A stretch of DNA of 64,000 bases from Gonapodya prolifera JEL478. Its lineage: Eukaryota; Monoblepharomycota; Monoblepharidomycetes; Monoblepharidales; Gonapodyaceae. Every line of letters starts with the position of its first letter. The first letter of the stretch is position 1. This document shows, piece after piece, positions 35,201 through 47,210 of this stretch. The DNA lies in NCBI GenBank assembly GCA_001574975.1, contig KQ965816.1, positions 1 through 64,000 of the forward strand. The letters run 5' to 3'. Made by a program: the position numbers and the translations under genes. Below the pieces are notes generated by a model, which saw only the letters and a list, made by a program, of their open reading frames with translations, was not told the DNA's origin and ran no database searches.

Positions 35201-37568
35201 AGTAACTCAACAGTTATCAGTTCCCTTGGGAAAGTTGCTCTCTTCGTCAAGAAGTGACAATAAACCGATCGGTTTTTTACATACTGTGAGTTTACAAAAT
35301 GCCAGTTACGACAAGTCAAACCTGCAAAGAGGCACCACTTACGAAGATCGATACACGGTTGGTTGTCCACAAAGTCTATGGACTGCCAAGCTGGGGATAA
35401 TTGATAGGACGTCATTCCGTTGGAGAACGCCACTGTGAAAATCCATTGATGAGCAACTCACGTATACTCTCCCGTTGGTACTCCTCCTGCTCCAGTTTAA
35501 ATATCTGAAGGTTGAAAAACGACTGAAGCTTCTCATTCGCTAAACTGACAGGCGCAGTAAGTATCATTGGAGTCCGTCACCCTGGGGTTCAAAACAAAAC
35601 GGTCTTACTTGATGCAAAGTTGCTCAAAACTATTTGTCTCAAAGTCCTCAAATCCAAAAATATCCAAAACGCCAACGGAAAGAGAGCTATCTTTACTTGT
35701 CGTGGTATCGTTGATGTAGGACACAATCCAACTGAACATCCGAGAATACAGAGCTTTACAGATATGAAATGGATTCTTATACTGCCGATGCTTGTGAGAT
35801 AAAGACGAAACATACTTTTCGCAAGAGCGTCTCTTGTATCAATTGCCTGAGCTGTCGTCAGAGGCGTCACAAACAACTCTCCTCTCGTAACTTGCGAGCG
35901 GGACGTCAAGAGGGTTTTCAGCTTTTCCTTGTCGACTCCGATCCAGGGGGCAATGCAGTCGACCACTTCATTTGATTATCCTTTCATGTCAATGCATGTT
36001 TCAAGAACAACTGGTCGAGGGTTCTTCACCTTCAGAATTGACAATCTCGGCTTGTTCATCCTTTTCAGGTGCATTTTGGACCTGGACATTTCCCAGATGC
36101 AGTATACTTGCCAAGACACGGAAGATGTACTTCTCTTGGTCGCCGAATTTGAGTGTATGCATCGCATCTTTTATTTGACGGTAATCTGCACACTCGTCCA
36201 CACCCGGAATGCTGACACAGGTACTTCGAGAAAGATAGTGGTAGCTGGATGGCGGACCCAACTTGTAAAGTTCTGGAGTCGGTCACGGTGAGCTGAACAA
36301 CGTGAAATGTGCCAGTGCAGAGACAAAACTCGAACCTTTCTCATCTGCACTTGCGCCTGCAAGAAAGCTGTAGAACACGTGATAAGATCGTTCGCCATTA
36401 GAAGTGCTCGTGATTCGTGACTGGAATCGTGAAGTTAAATTGAAGGGATCGATTGGTAAAATAGCAGAATGATTGCCCACCTTCTCCAAAAGATATTCCA
36501 ACGTCCTCGCTCCACAAATCGATCCATCCCCACTAAATTGAACCTGGATAAACTTCCCGAATCTAGATGAGTTGTCATTACGGACTGTTTTCGCATTGCC
36601 TGGCATAGATTAATGTCAGGACAATGCCCTCGCACCACCCAATATTCATTCAAATGAGAAGCTCACCAAACGCTTCTAGAATGGGGCTGGCGTCAAGAAT
36701 TTGCTCCTGGACAAGTGATTGTTTGGTGGACATTGCCGCGAGATACTGAAGAATAAGTTTTGTGGATTCTGTCTTCCCCGAGCCTGACTCCCCACTGTCC
36801 ATACGAGAGTCGAAAGAATTAAACCGGCGTCAGGAACTCTGGTCTTTCCGAGAATGTGCGCACCTAATGACACAACACTGATTCCTCCTCGTCTTCAGCA
36901 AATTGTCGTACGCCTCATTTGCGAGTGCGAAAATGTGAGGGGGGAGTTCGCCAAGAGATTGTCCCTTGTATCTTCGGACGCATTCCATGTCGTAAATCGG
37001 AAGTGCCCTAGGGAACACAACGTAACTTGACACGACGAGGATGCCGCGGAACAACACCAGAACTCACCGATACGGGTTCAGGGCAACAAGAATGTTCCCT
37101 GTGTATGTGTATATATCCCCCCTCTTGTACCGTAAAGACAAATTATGGAATAACGAGCTTTCATTCAAATCGGACAAGGTGACCATGTCGTCCACTCCTG
37201 GAAGACGAATCACACGAATCACCCAGAGTATGAGCTATGGACGAGCGATAGACGAGTAGAGAGACTCATAAAAGCGCACCATTTACTGAAGTGGAATGCA
37301 TGGAACGTGTCCCTGCCTCTGGAGCAGACAATCGCTCCCCGAAAAGGGTCTCTCCAACAACATTGCTCGCGTCCTTAGATACGACCTGGCGAGGGGCACA
37401 ATACGTGAGCGGTAGCGTCACGCTTTTCAGCCGTGCGGATGACTCGCAGTTGCTCCAACTTCGAAATCGCCTTGGGCGAACCATCGCCAGTCTCCACCCG
37501 TGATATCGGCCAGGGCCATGTCGTGACGAGCCAACTGACGGTCGAAGGACTCTGCCTGAGAGGTTCAC
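29250..37568 (-). CDS. Class VII-type unconventional myosin (motor-IQ-helix-MyTH4-FERM-SH3-MyTH4-FERM)
   Basis: Actin motor of the filopodial/adhesion type. The motor begins near 37270 with [20 protein letters not shown] and [14 protein letters not shown]; the P-loop [10 protein letters not shown] lies near 36790; switch-adjacent [15 protein letters not shown] is near 36570. Motor exons run to about 34260. IQ motifs follow ([32 protein letters not shown]), then a charged helix (about 33790-33600). Tail: MyTH4-1 (about 33150-32640, [22 protein letters not shown]), FERM-1 (to about 31810), SH3 (about 31810-31650, [19 protein letters not shown]), MyTH4-2 (about 31450-30870, [25 protein letters not shown]), FERM-2 (about 30600-29250, ending [16 protein letters not shown]). 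Stop at 29252-29250. About 25 introns. The first exon (37568-37270) is open but not family-like at its start, so the start codon is uncertain. Divergent from PI4K-III-alpha. Confidence 0.9.
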
Positions 37569-38038
37569 GCGAAGAGGAATGGTTTGACTGGGAATTTTGA
37601 TGTTACGAAGATGCTTGGTTACTACACTTTCACATCCCCATGTAAAATCATTTTCGACTTATCAAATTCACCATAATGTAATGTTATTCTGTAGCGACGA
37701 ACAATAATTATAGTTGCCCTGCGTGATCCCTCCACCAGCATTAGGATGAAACAACCACACCCACATTCAGTTGCCGAAATGGTGCAATTCCAAAACACTA
37801 ACTAGTGAAGAATAAACGTGTCTATCGTTGCATCTCTCGTAATGAAATCACCCGGTGAACTCACCTCGCTCAACTGATTCGGCTTAATTTTCGGCTCAAT
37901 TTTGTAGTGGCGTCTGGAATCAACCGGACTCGACAATCCGCGCCAACAGGGAGACAATGGAGGTCTGGGAAGAATCGAGGAATCGCGAGCCAAGGTGAAA
38001 TTCGCTGAAGTCTCCTTCAAACTCTGCTTGACTCAGCT

Positions 38039-41000
38039 GTGGATTGCAGTTTCCTCATTCAAGCTGCACGGCTACTGGCAAACCAAACCGGCGGGCCCTC
38101 GCTTCACGAAATCGATCGCACGATTTTGAAATGGCTGCCTGCACTACCGCTGGAGGTTTCTTCGGATGCTGTGCTGCTGGTAATGGAGATGCCTTTCACC
38201 CATTCAACGGGCCTGGCATTGATGTACCGGAACGTTTCCAATAGTCCAAGACACAGCAAGAGGCCCTTATTGCTGTTGTTGCGCTCCTCAACGAGTCGGA
38301 TGGGCGCCACGAGGATATTTTCCTGCCCAAGCTGCTGGCTTGGATTGATGTTCTTCCAAGAATGCAATGCGATACGAAGATTTGGATGGGTGAGACAAAT
38401 TTGTTTCGGCTCGGAGCCAAAGTTTTTGTTTCACCATCCTTTGTGCGTCGACAGAATATTCACCCATTGAAAGATTCGTCACCGAGTTCACAACGTGGAT
38501 CCTGCAGCTCGCAGTCACGTTGCCGTCTGCCGCGGACCAGCTCACGGAAGCTATTCTGAACTCATTTGTATCCGCTGCAGCGCAGCTTGAGGGTGGGAGT
38601 GGGCGTGAGTATTGGGGGCGTGGGTTAAGACGGAACAAACGAGGCGAAGCCGAGTGAATTGGAGTCGAGCCCCGCGACCGACGGAGGCCTGCAAAGACCG
38701 GAGGGGGAGAGCCCGAGGCCTAAGCTCGCTAGCGCTGACCGAGGCGTCCGCCGGAGGTGAATGTTCCGCGCGTGAAGCCCGAATGAGAGTGCGGAGGGCA
38801 TGATTACAAATTCAGATTACACCAGTTGTAGACCGTTTCTTATAACGGATTCGTTTTTTCAGACCGGTTTCCAATTGTCAAGGGAATACTGTCTGCCATT
38901 TTCTTCACTCCGTTCCCATGGAATCACGAGTCCTTGGACTTTTTCGTCAAGGCTTTCACATGCCTCAGCTCCGAACAAACCCTTGCTGTTGCAGGGACTG
39001 TATTTTCTGTTGCGGGTGATCGTGCGGCTTGGACAGATTTTGTGCTTGGTGGTTCTTCTTTACCCACCATTGAAGCCTTTCTGAATTCCCTGTTTGGGAC
39101 TGCCAGGCAGTTCCTGCGGAACCTCCTGACGTCTGAAAGCGTCACTGTTCCAGAGTCTTGGTGCCCCATCGACTGGGACGTTTGGGACCTGGAGGAAATA
39201 ATCAGCGATGGGCGATACGCCGCAGACGCCGCTGCCTTCCTTCCAGAGACCTCGAAAGTCGACGTCAATTCAGTTTTGGAGAACGCCACAAAGTGGATCA
39301 TAAGCCTCAGAGCAGCAATAGCACGACTTGCAGACGCCAACGAAGCTGCTGGAGAGCCGACGAATTGGAGCTTGAGCTCCGCACTTGTGAGTAGAGGCAC
39401 GGTTACGTCTTTGCGTGCAGTGGAAGTGGTGCAAATGAACACTCTTCACCATGAAGCACGTGGGACTTCTTAGTGTACTCATCTTGGGAGATGCAACGAA
39501 AGCCGAATCGTTTTTTGGTCTTGTCTCGGGTGTCCTATTCGACGACAAGCTTGGCACCAGGCAGAATCATGACATCGGATGCCACACTGTCTGCCTCGAC
39601 GTGCTCGGTGTTCTTGGTACCGCGTAAGAGGCGCGCACGCAGCATTATCTCGCTTCAAGCTCTCACGTTGTTGTTTCACAGTTTTGAGGGGCTTCGTAAG
39701 CCTGCAGGGGAAAGTCTCAAACGATTTCTGTCTCAGCCACTCGCGCTTCTTGCAAACGTGGACGCGAATGAGCTGGAAGTACTGCGAAATTGCGCTTCAC
39801 AGTCCATGTTGCGATTACTACACGTGAGCGACTTTTGCGGGTTGGCTAACGATAAACGGTTCTATCCCGGCCCTTCGTTTTCACAGTTGACTGGCGACAG
39901 AGAGCTGATTCGAGGAGTTACCTACTTTTTCATAAACACGCTTTATATATCGGAGGCGAATCGAAGCACCAAGGACGAAGCGATGGTGTTCGGAAACGTT
40001 CTTGTGATCCTGCAAACTTTGACATCGCTGCGTTCGCTTGACGAACGTTATTCTGAGGTGAAACGAAACGAATATTGAAGTCACTTCGATTCATTGACTG
40101 TTCTTTGTCAGGTGTCAGACGCCATGTCTTCCGCCTTCCTCGCACGGCAGTTTGACAAGCCCGACACAATCCAAATTGAAGTTTTGACTAATTTCGCGCT
40201 TGCGAACCCACTTAATGATGCTGTTCTTCAGCTGTTTGGACGAATTTACAAGCAAGAGTCGAAGCTGAGACATATCGTGAGTGAAAACGAGTGCTTTGGA
40301 CGACAATATATTCCAAATGACAATCGAATGTTTTTGGGATCAGATTTTGCGGAGTTTCAGGCTTCTGGGTGCGGGCTGGACGAGTGCAGAGCGGCTCATT
40401 GCTCTTCTCGATTTACTCATTGACATGCTTGTGGATTTAAACGGTGCCAGAATTGTGGGAACGTCGACGCCCTCCTCTGTGAGATCCACTGCCCTCGTGT
40501 TGTGCTTGTGATTTTTAATCTGGTTTTCTTCCAAAGTCTGGAGAATTAGCTACCATTGTCGCTTGCATTCGCAATGTCCTCATGAATCCATCTCTGGATA
40601 CACTTCTTGATCAGAGTGATGGCAACATTCTGCGGTTTCGAAGACTCTGGATATGTCTGGCACATCATTGGCTTGATGCGACTGGATTCTGGGCTGTCAG
40701 CGCCGACACCAAGGTGCTTCGAGATATTGGTAAATACTGGCCCAAAAAAGTTTATGTTCCTCTTTTTGGTGTCATCTCGTGAAACATGTTTTGATTTCGA
40801 ACCAGCCTCTAGGTCTCCAGTATTAGTTGCCCTCAACTCCAAAGTATCAATAACAACTCAAGTTCAATCGTCCTCGTTGCGAACATTGTTCTCCGACTCG
40901 GTGAGTTAAATCTTGTGATTGCACACGTTTGTTCTTTAAGAGCCTCGTTTTCAGTTCGTTGCTCGCTCTCAAAACGTAACTTCGGGCCGCTACGCATCAC

Positions 41001-44000
41001 GCCAGAGTGGCGAACTGTTTTTCGCATTCATGGCTGTTGTGTGGGCACTAGAACGTCTTCGTGCAACTACAGGAGATGCCGCAGCAGCGTTATTATACCT
41101 TGGGGCGGTGGGCCCATTCGAGAAGGAGTATGAAGAGATTACAGAAGCACTGTTAGCCGAGGTAAGGGATTTTTTTGTCGAGTGTGGACGCTATATACTA
41201 CCGCCCCCATAGTCCGTCGAAATCTTTGCACAGGGGGAGCGTACCAAAAAGATACCGTCAGAAAAGGCAGAAGCCCAAGTGCTTCGTTTCATGCTTGCAT
41301 CAGGAACTCGTCTCTCACGTGTCCGGAGGGGAGCCACACAATCTACCCAAAAGGTCATCAGCATTATGCCCCAAATTTTGCAGAGCACTGTTCTTTTGCA
41401 GACAGCTGTTAGACTACCTTTCGCGATTGCTTCTGAAGACACGTCTGCCCTGAAACGTATATCCGCAAATGCCTTCAGTATAAAGCAAGTGAATCAACTT
41501 TTGGAGTACTTTGCACTACTCGATCGTCATGATCACAAAGGTGAGGGACGAAGAAATGTGTACTAACATCAGAATGCTCACATATTGCGAATTCGTGCAG
41601 AATCCGCTTTGACGAGCGTTACGCTCTTCTGCAGGAACTTTTTGCAGCAGTCGCTCAGAAGCTATCCAAGCGGCGTTACGCTTGGTATTGTGCAGGATAT
41701 GATGTTTCAGCTCCAATTTGCACCTGAAACGGAAACCGACTTGTATTCGAGTGGTGACAAATTGGGACAGTTCCAGAAACAAGTGGGCACGGAGATATAC
41801 TCAGCGATTGTTTCACGACCGTTCCACTCTTTGCAATCTCGCTTCATCGGGGAGGCGGCAGCGAACCTTCACGGGTCCACGGGTTTGTAAATGAGCTTTC
41901 GATTGTAGTGTGTTACTGACTTGATCCATCAGCAAAAGCAGTGGACAACCAAATTCAAACGTTGAAAAACGATTTCAACGCCATCGCACAATCTATTTCG
42001 CGAGGCACGACTGCAGAACTGTCCATGAGGTCCAGATTTGAAAGATTGCTTCACTGCACGGCTGCATTTTTGGTATCCACGAAGAAGGTAAGATGGCGAT
42101 AGAAGTTCACAGTTTCAGGTTCCATCTCACCAATTCTGGCAGCTGGATGTGGAACTCGTCAGTCTTTTTGTTCGGATGCCAGTAACTTTTCAGTCCACGC
42201 CGATCCTGCGCGCTGCCGTGAACTCGTGGACGTGGTTGCTGAACGCGTTTCCTGAATCCGAAGGACTTGTCATGCATGAGATATTCACTGCTCTGGAGGA
42301 ATCGATCGAGAAAGGGTTGGGATTATTTGGAAGCAAACCCCCGTAAGCGGAAGAATGGAGATCATAACTTTCAAAAACTGACACAAACAATTAGATTGGC
42401 GAGCCCCTTCACTACGAAAATGACCATGACTGCACCAGCCGAAAAGATTCACAAGGTGCCGCCTGGTGTCGAAGAGGGTCACTTGTTGTTGCTGCAAGTG
42501 CTCACTCCACGGATATCGTCGAGTGACGTGCGGTCAATGGCCCAGGCACTTGTTAAGAAGATAACAGATAATCCTAGAAAAGTAACGTAAGTGGTAGGAT
42601 CCAAGTTGTTACCTCACCGGAAAGGTTGACATCAAATATTCTATTTTCAGTCGCTCGAACCGGAAAGCGTATTTCCAACTACTTCGCTATTGTTTTGGAG
42701 TGGCGAAGGAGGCATCTGGTGGCGGAAGTCCTCTTTCTTACGATTTGATTCGTTACGGTGCCCTTCGGTTGGGGCTCTCATGGTTTGCTGACGCTCCAAG
42801 GTGCTTTCCGATTTTCGATTCGCTTTTGCACACTTAAAGCTGACCACATCTTGGTCGCCGTTCAGCTGGGCGGATTCCTCTCAACCGTCCACTATTACTG
42901 AAGAGTTGGAGATCATTCGAAGGGTCATTTCAGCAGTTCAAAGCCTCCCTCCCCAGACTCGCCCTGACAGTTTTACTGGACCAATATATGGGAGCTTCGA
43001 GACTTTCAACACCACTACGACAAATCTCACAGAACTTCTCAGCATTTTGATCGAGAATGAGAGGCAGCGACTACTCGTTTGGATGAATCCACAGGGAGAA
43101 GCCGCGCATCCATACGCTAATCCTGGCTTAGAACAAGTGCGTTTCGATAAGATAATTCGCTCCGCTCACAATTTCTCAATTTATGCTTGTTTTAGGTGCG
43201 CTGGCAAGCGCTGATTAGTGCAGCAGCCACTGTAGACCCTTCTGCTATCGTCCACATACCAGTGCGATTCAGCTCAAAGCCTGCGCCGAAACAAGAAGTC
43301 GCTGCATTTGTAGAGTCTCGGCCTTGGGATTTCGTACACCTCGGAGACACTCTGAGATTCATATTGGACTCCAAGTTAAGATCGGGCCGTGGTCAACTTG
43401 GACTCGATGCTCGTGTGCGTAAACACGGAAATCAGTTGCTTTTGAAAAAAGGTCCCAGGTACACTTACGAACACTCAAACAACAGGCGCTTCTTGTATTT
43501 GCACCTGTTTCGCCTGTGAAAGCTATACATATGCTCGTTGGTGGCAAAAGTAGTGCCCCACACCCCTGGATTACACAATATTTGATTCGAGTGCTCGAAT
43601 TCTACCCGTCAGATGTCGTGTTCTTTTACATTCCACAGGTGACGCCTCCATTTATTTTATTTGCTTTGCACAACTGAATTACTGACCCTTCGCTCTCATT
43701 CATCAGGTCGTTCAGGCTCTGCGATATGATTCCAAAGGTTACTTGGAACACTTTATTTTGGAGACTGCTTATAGTAGCCAGCTCTTTGCCCATCAAGTGA
43801 GCACGCACTAACTCGGCCATCATTGCGGCCTCCGACAAGTTGATGATAAATTCTTCTCAAGATCGTTTGGAACATGAAAGCAAACATGTACCGGGACTTC
43901 GCAGGCGGCGAAGGCAAAACGGAAGATGTCTTGAAACCTCGCTTCGAGCAGATCATTGAAAAGATTGTGAAGAGGTAAGGATCATCTGCCGTAGTGTATG

Positions 44001-45967
44001 ACGCGAGAGAACAGCACCTGAGCTCTGCTTCGCCAGTTTCTCCGTCAAAGACCAAGATTTCTATGAACGCGAGTTCCGTTTCTTCAGCGAAGTCACCGGA
44101 ATCGTGGGTATTTCTCTCACACCTGTCTGCTTACACCAACTATAAGCGATTTGATCTTTTCCTCAGTCTGGCAAGCTGAAAGACTTTATTAAGAAACCGA
44201 AAGAGGAGAAGAAGGCAAGTCCTCACCGTCGCTATTAATTCGTTCCGCGACACTACACCCTTGACTCGTAATCCTCAGAAAAAAATTGACGAGGAACTGC
44301 GAAAAATCAAAGTAGAACCAGGCGTAAGCGAATCCCGTTCCTCACTTGAGATGAAAAAGGTCACGGAACGATATTTTTACCACGAAAGGTATACTTACCT
44401 TCCAATCCTGACGCAGTCGTTGTGGATATCAACTATGACTCTGGAAGACCCCTACAGTCACATGCCAAGGCGAGTTTTAATCTCCTGAACGGACACTTGG
44501 TCGTGCCATTCTGACAACATCCTTTAGGCACCGTACATGGCGACTTTCAAAGTCAAGCACCGCAATATTGCTTCCAAGGCTCGATCTCCGACAGAAGTGC
44601 ACCTTGATGATTCGGAAGTGGAGAACCGAGCGGCGATATTCAAAGTCGGAGACGAGTATGTCCTACTATTAATATGTTCTCTCTCCTATCCTCATGAACG
44701 ACACGCCTAACAGTTGCCGACAAGACGTCCTGGCCCTCCAACTTATCGCAATATTCAAGGAAATCTACGCGAGCGTCGGTCTGGAGCAGCTCTACGTGTT
44801 TCCTTACCGAACCGTTGCGACGGCTCCTGGAGTAAGCTTTCCACTGCGCTAATTGTTGACGCCTCAAGTCTCTGACGCCTCAAGTCTCACAATTTGCGTA
44901 CAAGTGCGGTGTCATCGAAGTTATTCCGAATGCGTCGTCGCGGGACCAGATTGGACGAGAGCAAGTGAACTCGCTCTACGAGTAAGGTTCAGGTCCTTGA
45001 GCACGCGATGTGATGAACGAGGGTTGATGTGTCCCTCCTCTCGTACCCCACCGCAAGCTACTTCATCGCGCAGTATGGTGTGCCGGATACCCTGGAATTC
45101 CAACGTGCGCGAAGTGCGTTTGCACGCAGTCTTGCGGCGTACTCGATCATCATGTATATTCTGCAGATCAAAGACCGGTAAGTCACAGAGTTATGCATTT
45201 TGTAAAGCATTATATGAAAAGTTTTGAACTTGGATTTGGTGGAACCGGTCCATACTCTAGGCACAACGGCAATCTGATGTTTGACAAGGCGGGCCACATT
45301 CTGCATATTGACTTTGGTTTTCTCTTCGACATTGCTCCGGGCGGTCTTGTAAGTGACCCTTGCAGTTCTTCCCTCTCCCAGGGTTACGTAACGTTTCGGA
45401 TTCCACACAGCCCCCGCCCGGATTCGAAAGCAGCCCGTTCAAGCTTACGACCGAGTTCATTCAGGTTCTGGGCGGGTCACCGCAGGCCGAGACGTACAAG
45501 TGGTTTGTGGACATGAGCATCCGAGGGTACCTCGCCGCGAGACCCTATGTGGATGAGATTGTCCAGATTGTAGAGCTCATGATCGAGTCGGGGTTGCCGT
45601 GTTTCAAAGGTACGGTCGGGTCTAGGCAATTCTGAATGGGACAATCAATCCCCCGAATTTCTTGATACTCATTGGGTCCTGATCCCCTTCCTCCTCCCCG
45701 CTCCCAACCCTCACCAACACCCACCCTTCCCCACGCCAGACGCGACCCTCCCCCGCCTCCGCTCGCGCTTCCAACCCGACATGACCGAACGCGACGCCGC
45801 CCAGTTCATGATCGAGCGAGTCAAGGAGTCGCACCAGAACACGCGGACGGTGCTGTACGATGAGTTCCAGTTTAGGCAGAATGGGATCCGTGAGTGGAGT
45901 GTGATGTTCTTTGTGTTGGGGGAGGATGATGGGCTGATTTGAACGTTTTTTAGCGTACCACCGGTGA
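38039..45967 (+). CDS. STT4: Phosphatidylinositol 4-kinase III alpha (Stt4/PI4KA)
   Basis: Makes PI4P at the plasma membrane. The long helical N-terminal region is spread over many exons (for example [20 protein letters not shown] near 38940; [11 protein letters not shown]-like helices near 39930). The catalytic domain starts near 44520 ([19 protein letters not shown]), then [15 protein letters not shown] near 44713, [17 protein letters not shown], the catalytic loop DRHNGN (split by an intron at 45179-45259) and the metal-binding [11 protein letters not shown] near 45297. The C-terminus reads [15 protein letters not shown] and [15 protein letters not shown], and the last intron leads to PYHR and a stop at 45965-45967. 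Size is about 2,000 residues, right for the family. The start at 38039 is the first good Met; a further upstream exon cannot be excluded. The intron at 38605-38862 holds a dispersed repeat. Confidence 0.9.
38640..38800 (-). repeat. GC-rich dispersed repeat, copy A, in a PI4K intron
   Basis: Core at 38712-38780. Read on the minus strand it contains CACCTCCGGCGGACG and CCTCGGTCAGCGCTA then GCTTAGGCCTCGG, which recur almost exactly in copy B at 63757-63843. It nearly fills a 258-bp intron (GTGAGTAT...TTTTTTCAG), far more GC-rich than the flanking exons. A GGCTCGACTCC word near 38655-38665 (minus) resembles a tRNA B box, but no A box is clear. Confidence 0.65.
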
Positions 45968-46117
45968 TGGGTGAGAGAGGTTGAGAGAGACAAGATTATA
46001 CGGCTTCGGCTCGATGAACTTTACACAAAGTTCGACCATAGGAAATACAAATGGAAAACCAATTCGTGAAGCAATTGAAGGGTGGTGCGGCAGACCAACC
46101 CAATTTCGCCAACTCCC

Positions 46118-47025
46118 ATGAGCTACTTCGTCGTGGTCGGCACGCGCGACAACCCGCTATACGAGGCCGAGTTCGGGTTGGCTCGGAGTGACCTGAAGGT
46201 GTGCCATCGTGTGTGGAGGCGGCATCGTATTTGCTGTCTTGCTGTCTTCACGTTCGACTTCGACTTTGACCTGATTGCTGCATCCGCCCCCCGCCCCCAT
46301 TAATTTCGACATCGTCGCGCGATCGGAACGGCGGACCTGGTTGTGCCTTCGCGGCGTCTTCTCTTCCCGTTGTTATGGCTGTTTCCGGTCGAAACCTGCC
46401 CACCCACCTCCCGACCCATTATACACCCTGGCGCCGGTCGTAGCGAGAGGAGCACAAGCACCTGAACCAGTTCATTGTCCATGCCGCGCTGGATATGGTC
46501 GACGAGGCCATGTGGGGGACGAAGGAGATGTGAGCTTCTCGCTTGGGGTTAACTTGTGGCAGAGTCTGCTGAAGTGTTTTTGGTCAATTGGATTGGATGA
46601 CCGACGACTGGGTGCTTTTTCAAAAGGTACTTGAAGACGGTGGATAAGTTCAATGACTTTTTCGTGTCGGCGTACGTCACTGCGAGTGGTATGTGTGGCA
46701 ATTGGCAAATTCGCATAAAGTTTTGCAATACGGTTTCAATGAACGACGCACACACCAGGAATCCGGTTCATGCTCCTCCACGACTCACCCAACTCTGACG
46801 GGATCCGAAACTTCTTCACTGAGACGCACGAGCTGTTCATCAAGGTGTGTTCGGTTTCGCTTTCCTTGACGCGACGGTCGCTCGTTGGTTCATGCCGGCG
46901 ATATGAAACCATCATCTTTCTTGACGCAGACGCTGCTGAACCCGTTCTACGAGCTGAATGCACCCATTACGTCGCCGACGTTCGATACCAAAGTGAAGGC
47001 GCTGGGAAAGAAGTACCTTGGCTAG
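46118..47025 (+). CDS. TRS20: TRAPP complex subunit 2 (sedlin/Trs20)
   Basis: Core subunit of the TRAPP tethering/Rab-exchange complexes in ER-Golgi traffic and autophagy. Five exons: [19 protein letters not shown] (from 46118); [58 protein letters not shown]; and [19 protein letters not shown] ending KKYLG with stop at 47023-47025. The order and the length of about 140 residues are exactly those of sedlin. The splice joins keep phase, for example GAGAT|G-TAC giving EMY. The first intron (46199-about 46457) is long and GC-rich. It follows PI4K on the same strand by 150 bp. Confidence 0.94.
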
Positions 47026-47210
47026 GAAATATATTTCTCTGATACTGCTTCATTCTTGTTTGATATGTTTACGTTTGATACCCCATTATATTGCACTCTC
47101 CACTGAGTTTTGTCTCGTGAGGAATCCGAGCACGGAGATGGTGCGTGCACCCTCGACCGCAGCAAAAGAAAAATCTTTACACCCACTTGTCCCGCACCCG
47201 CAGCGACAGG

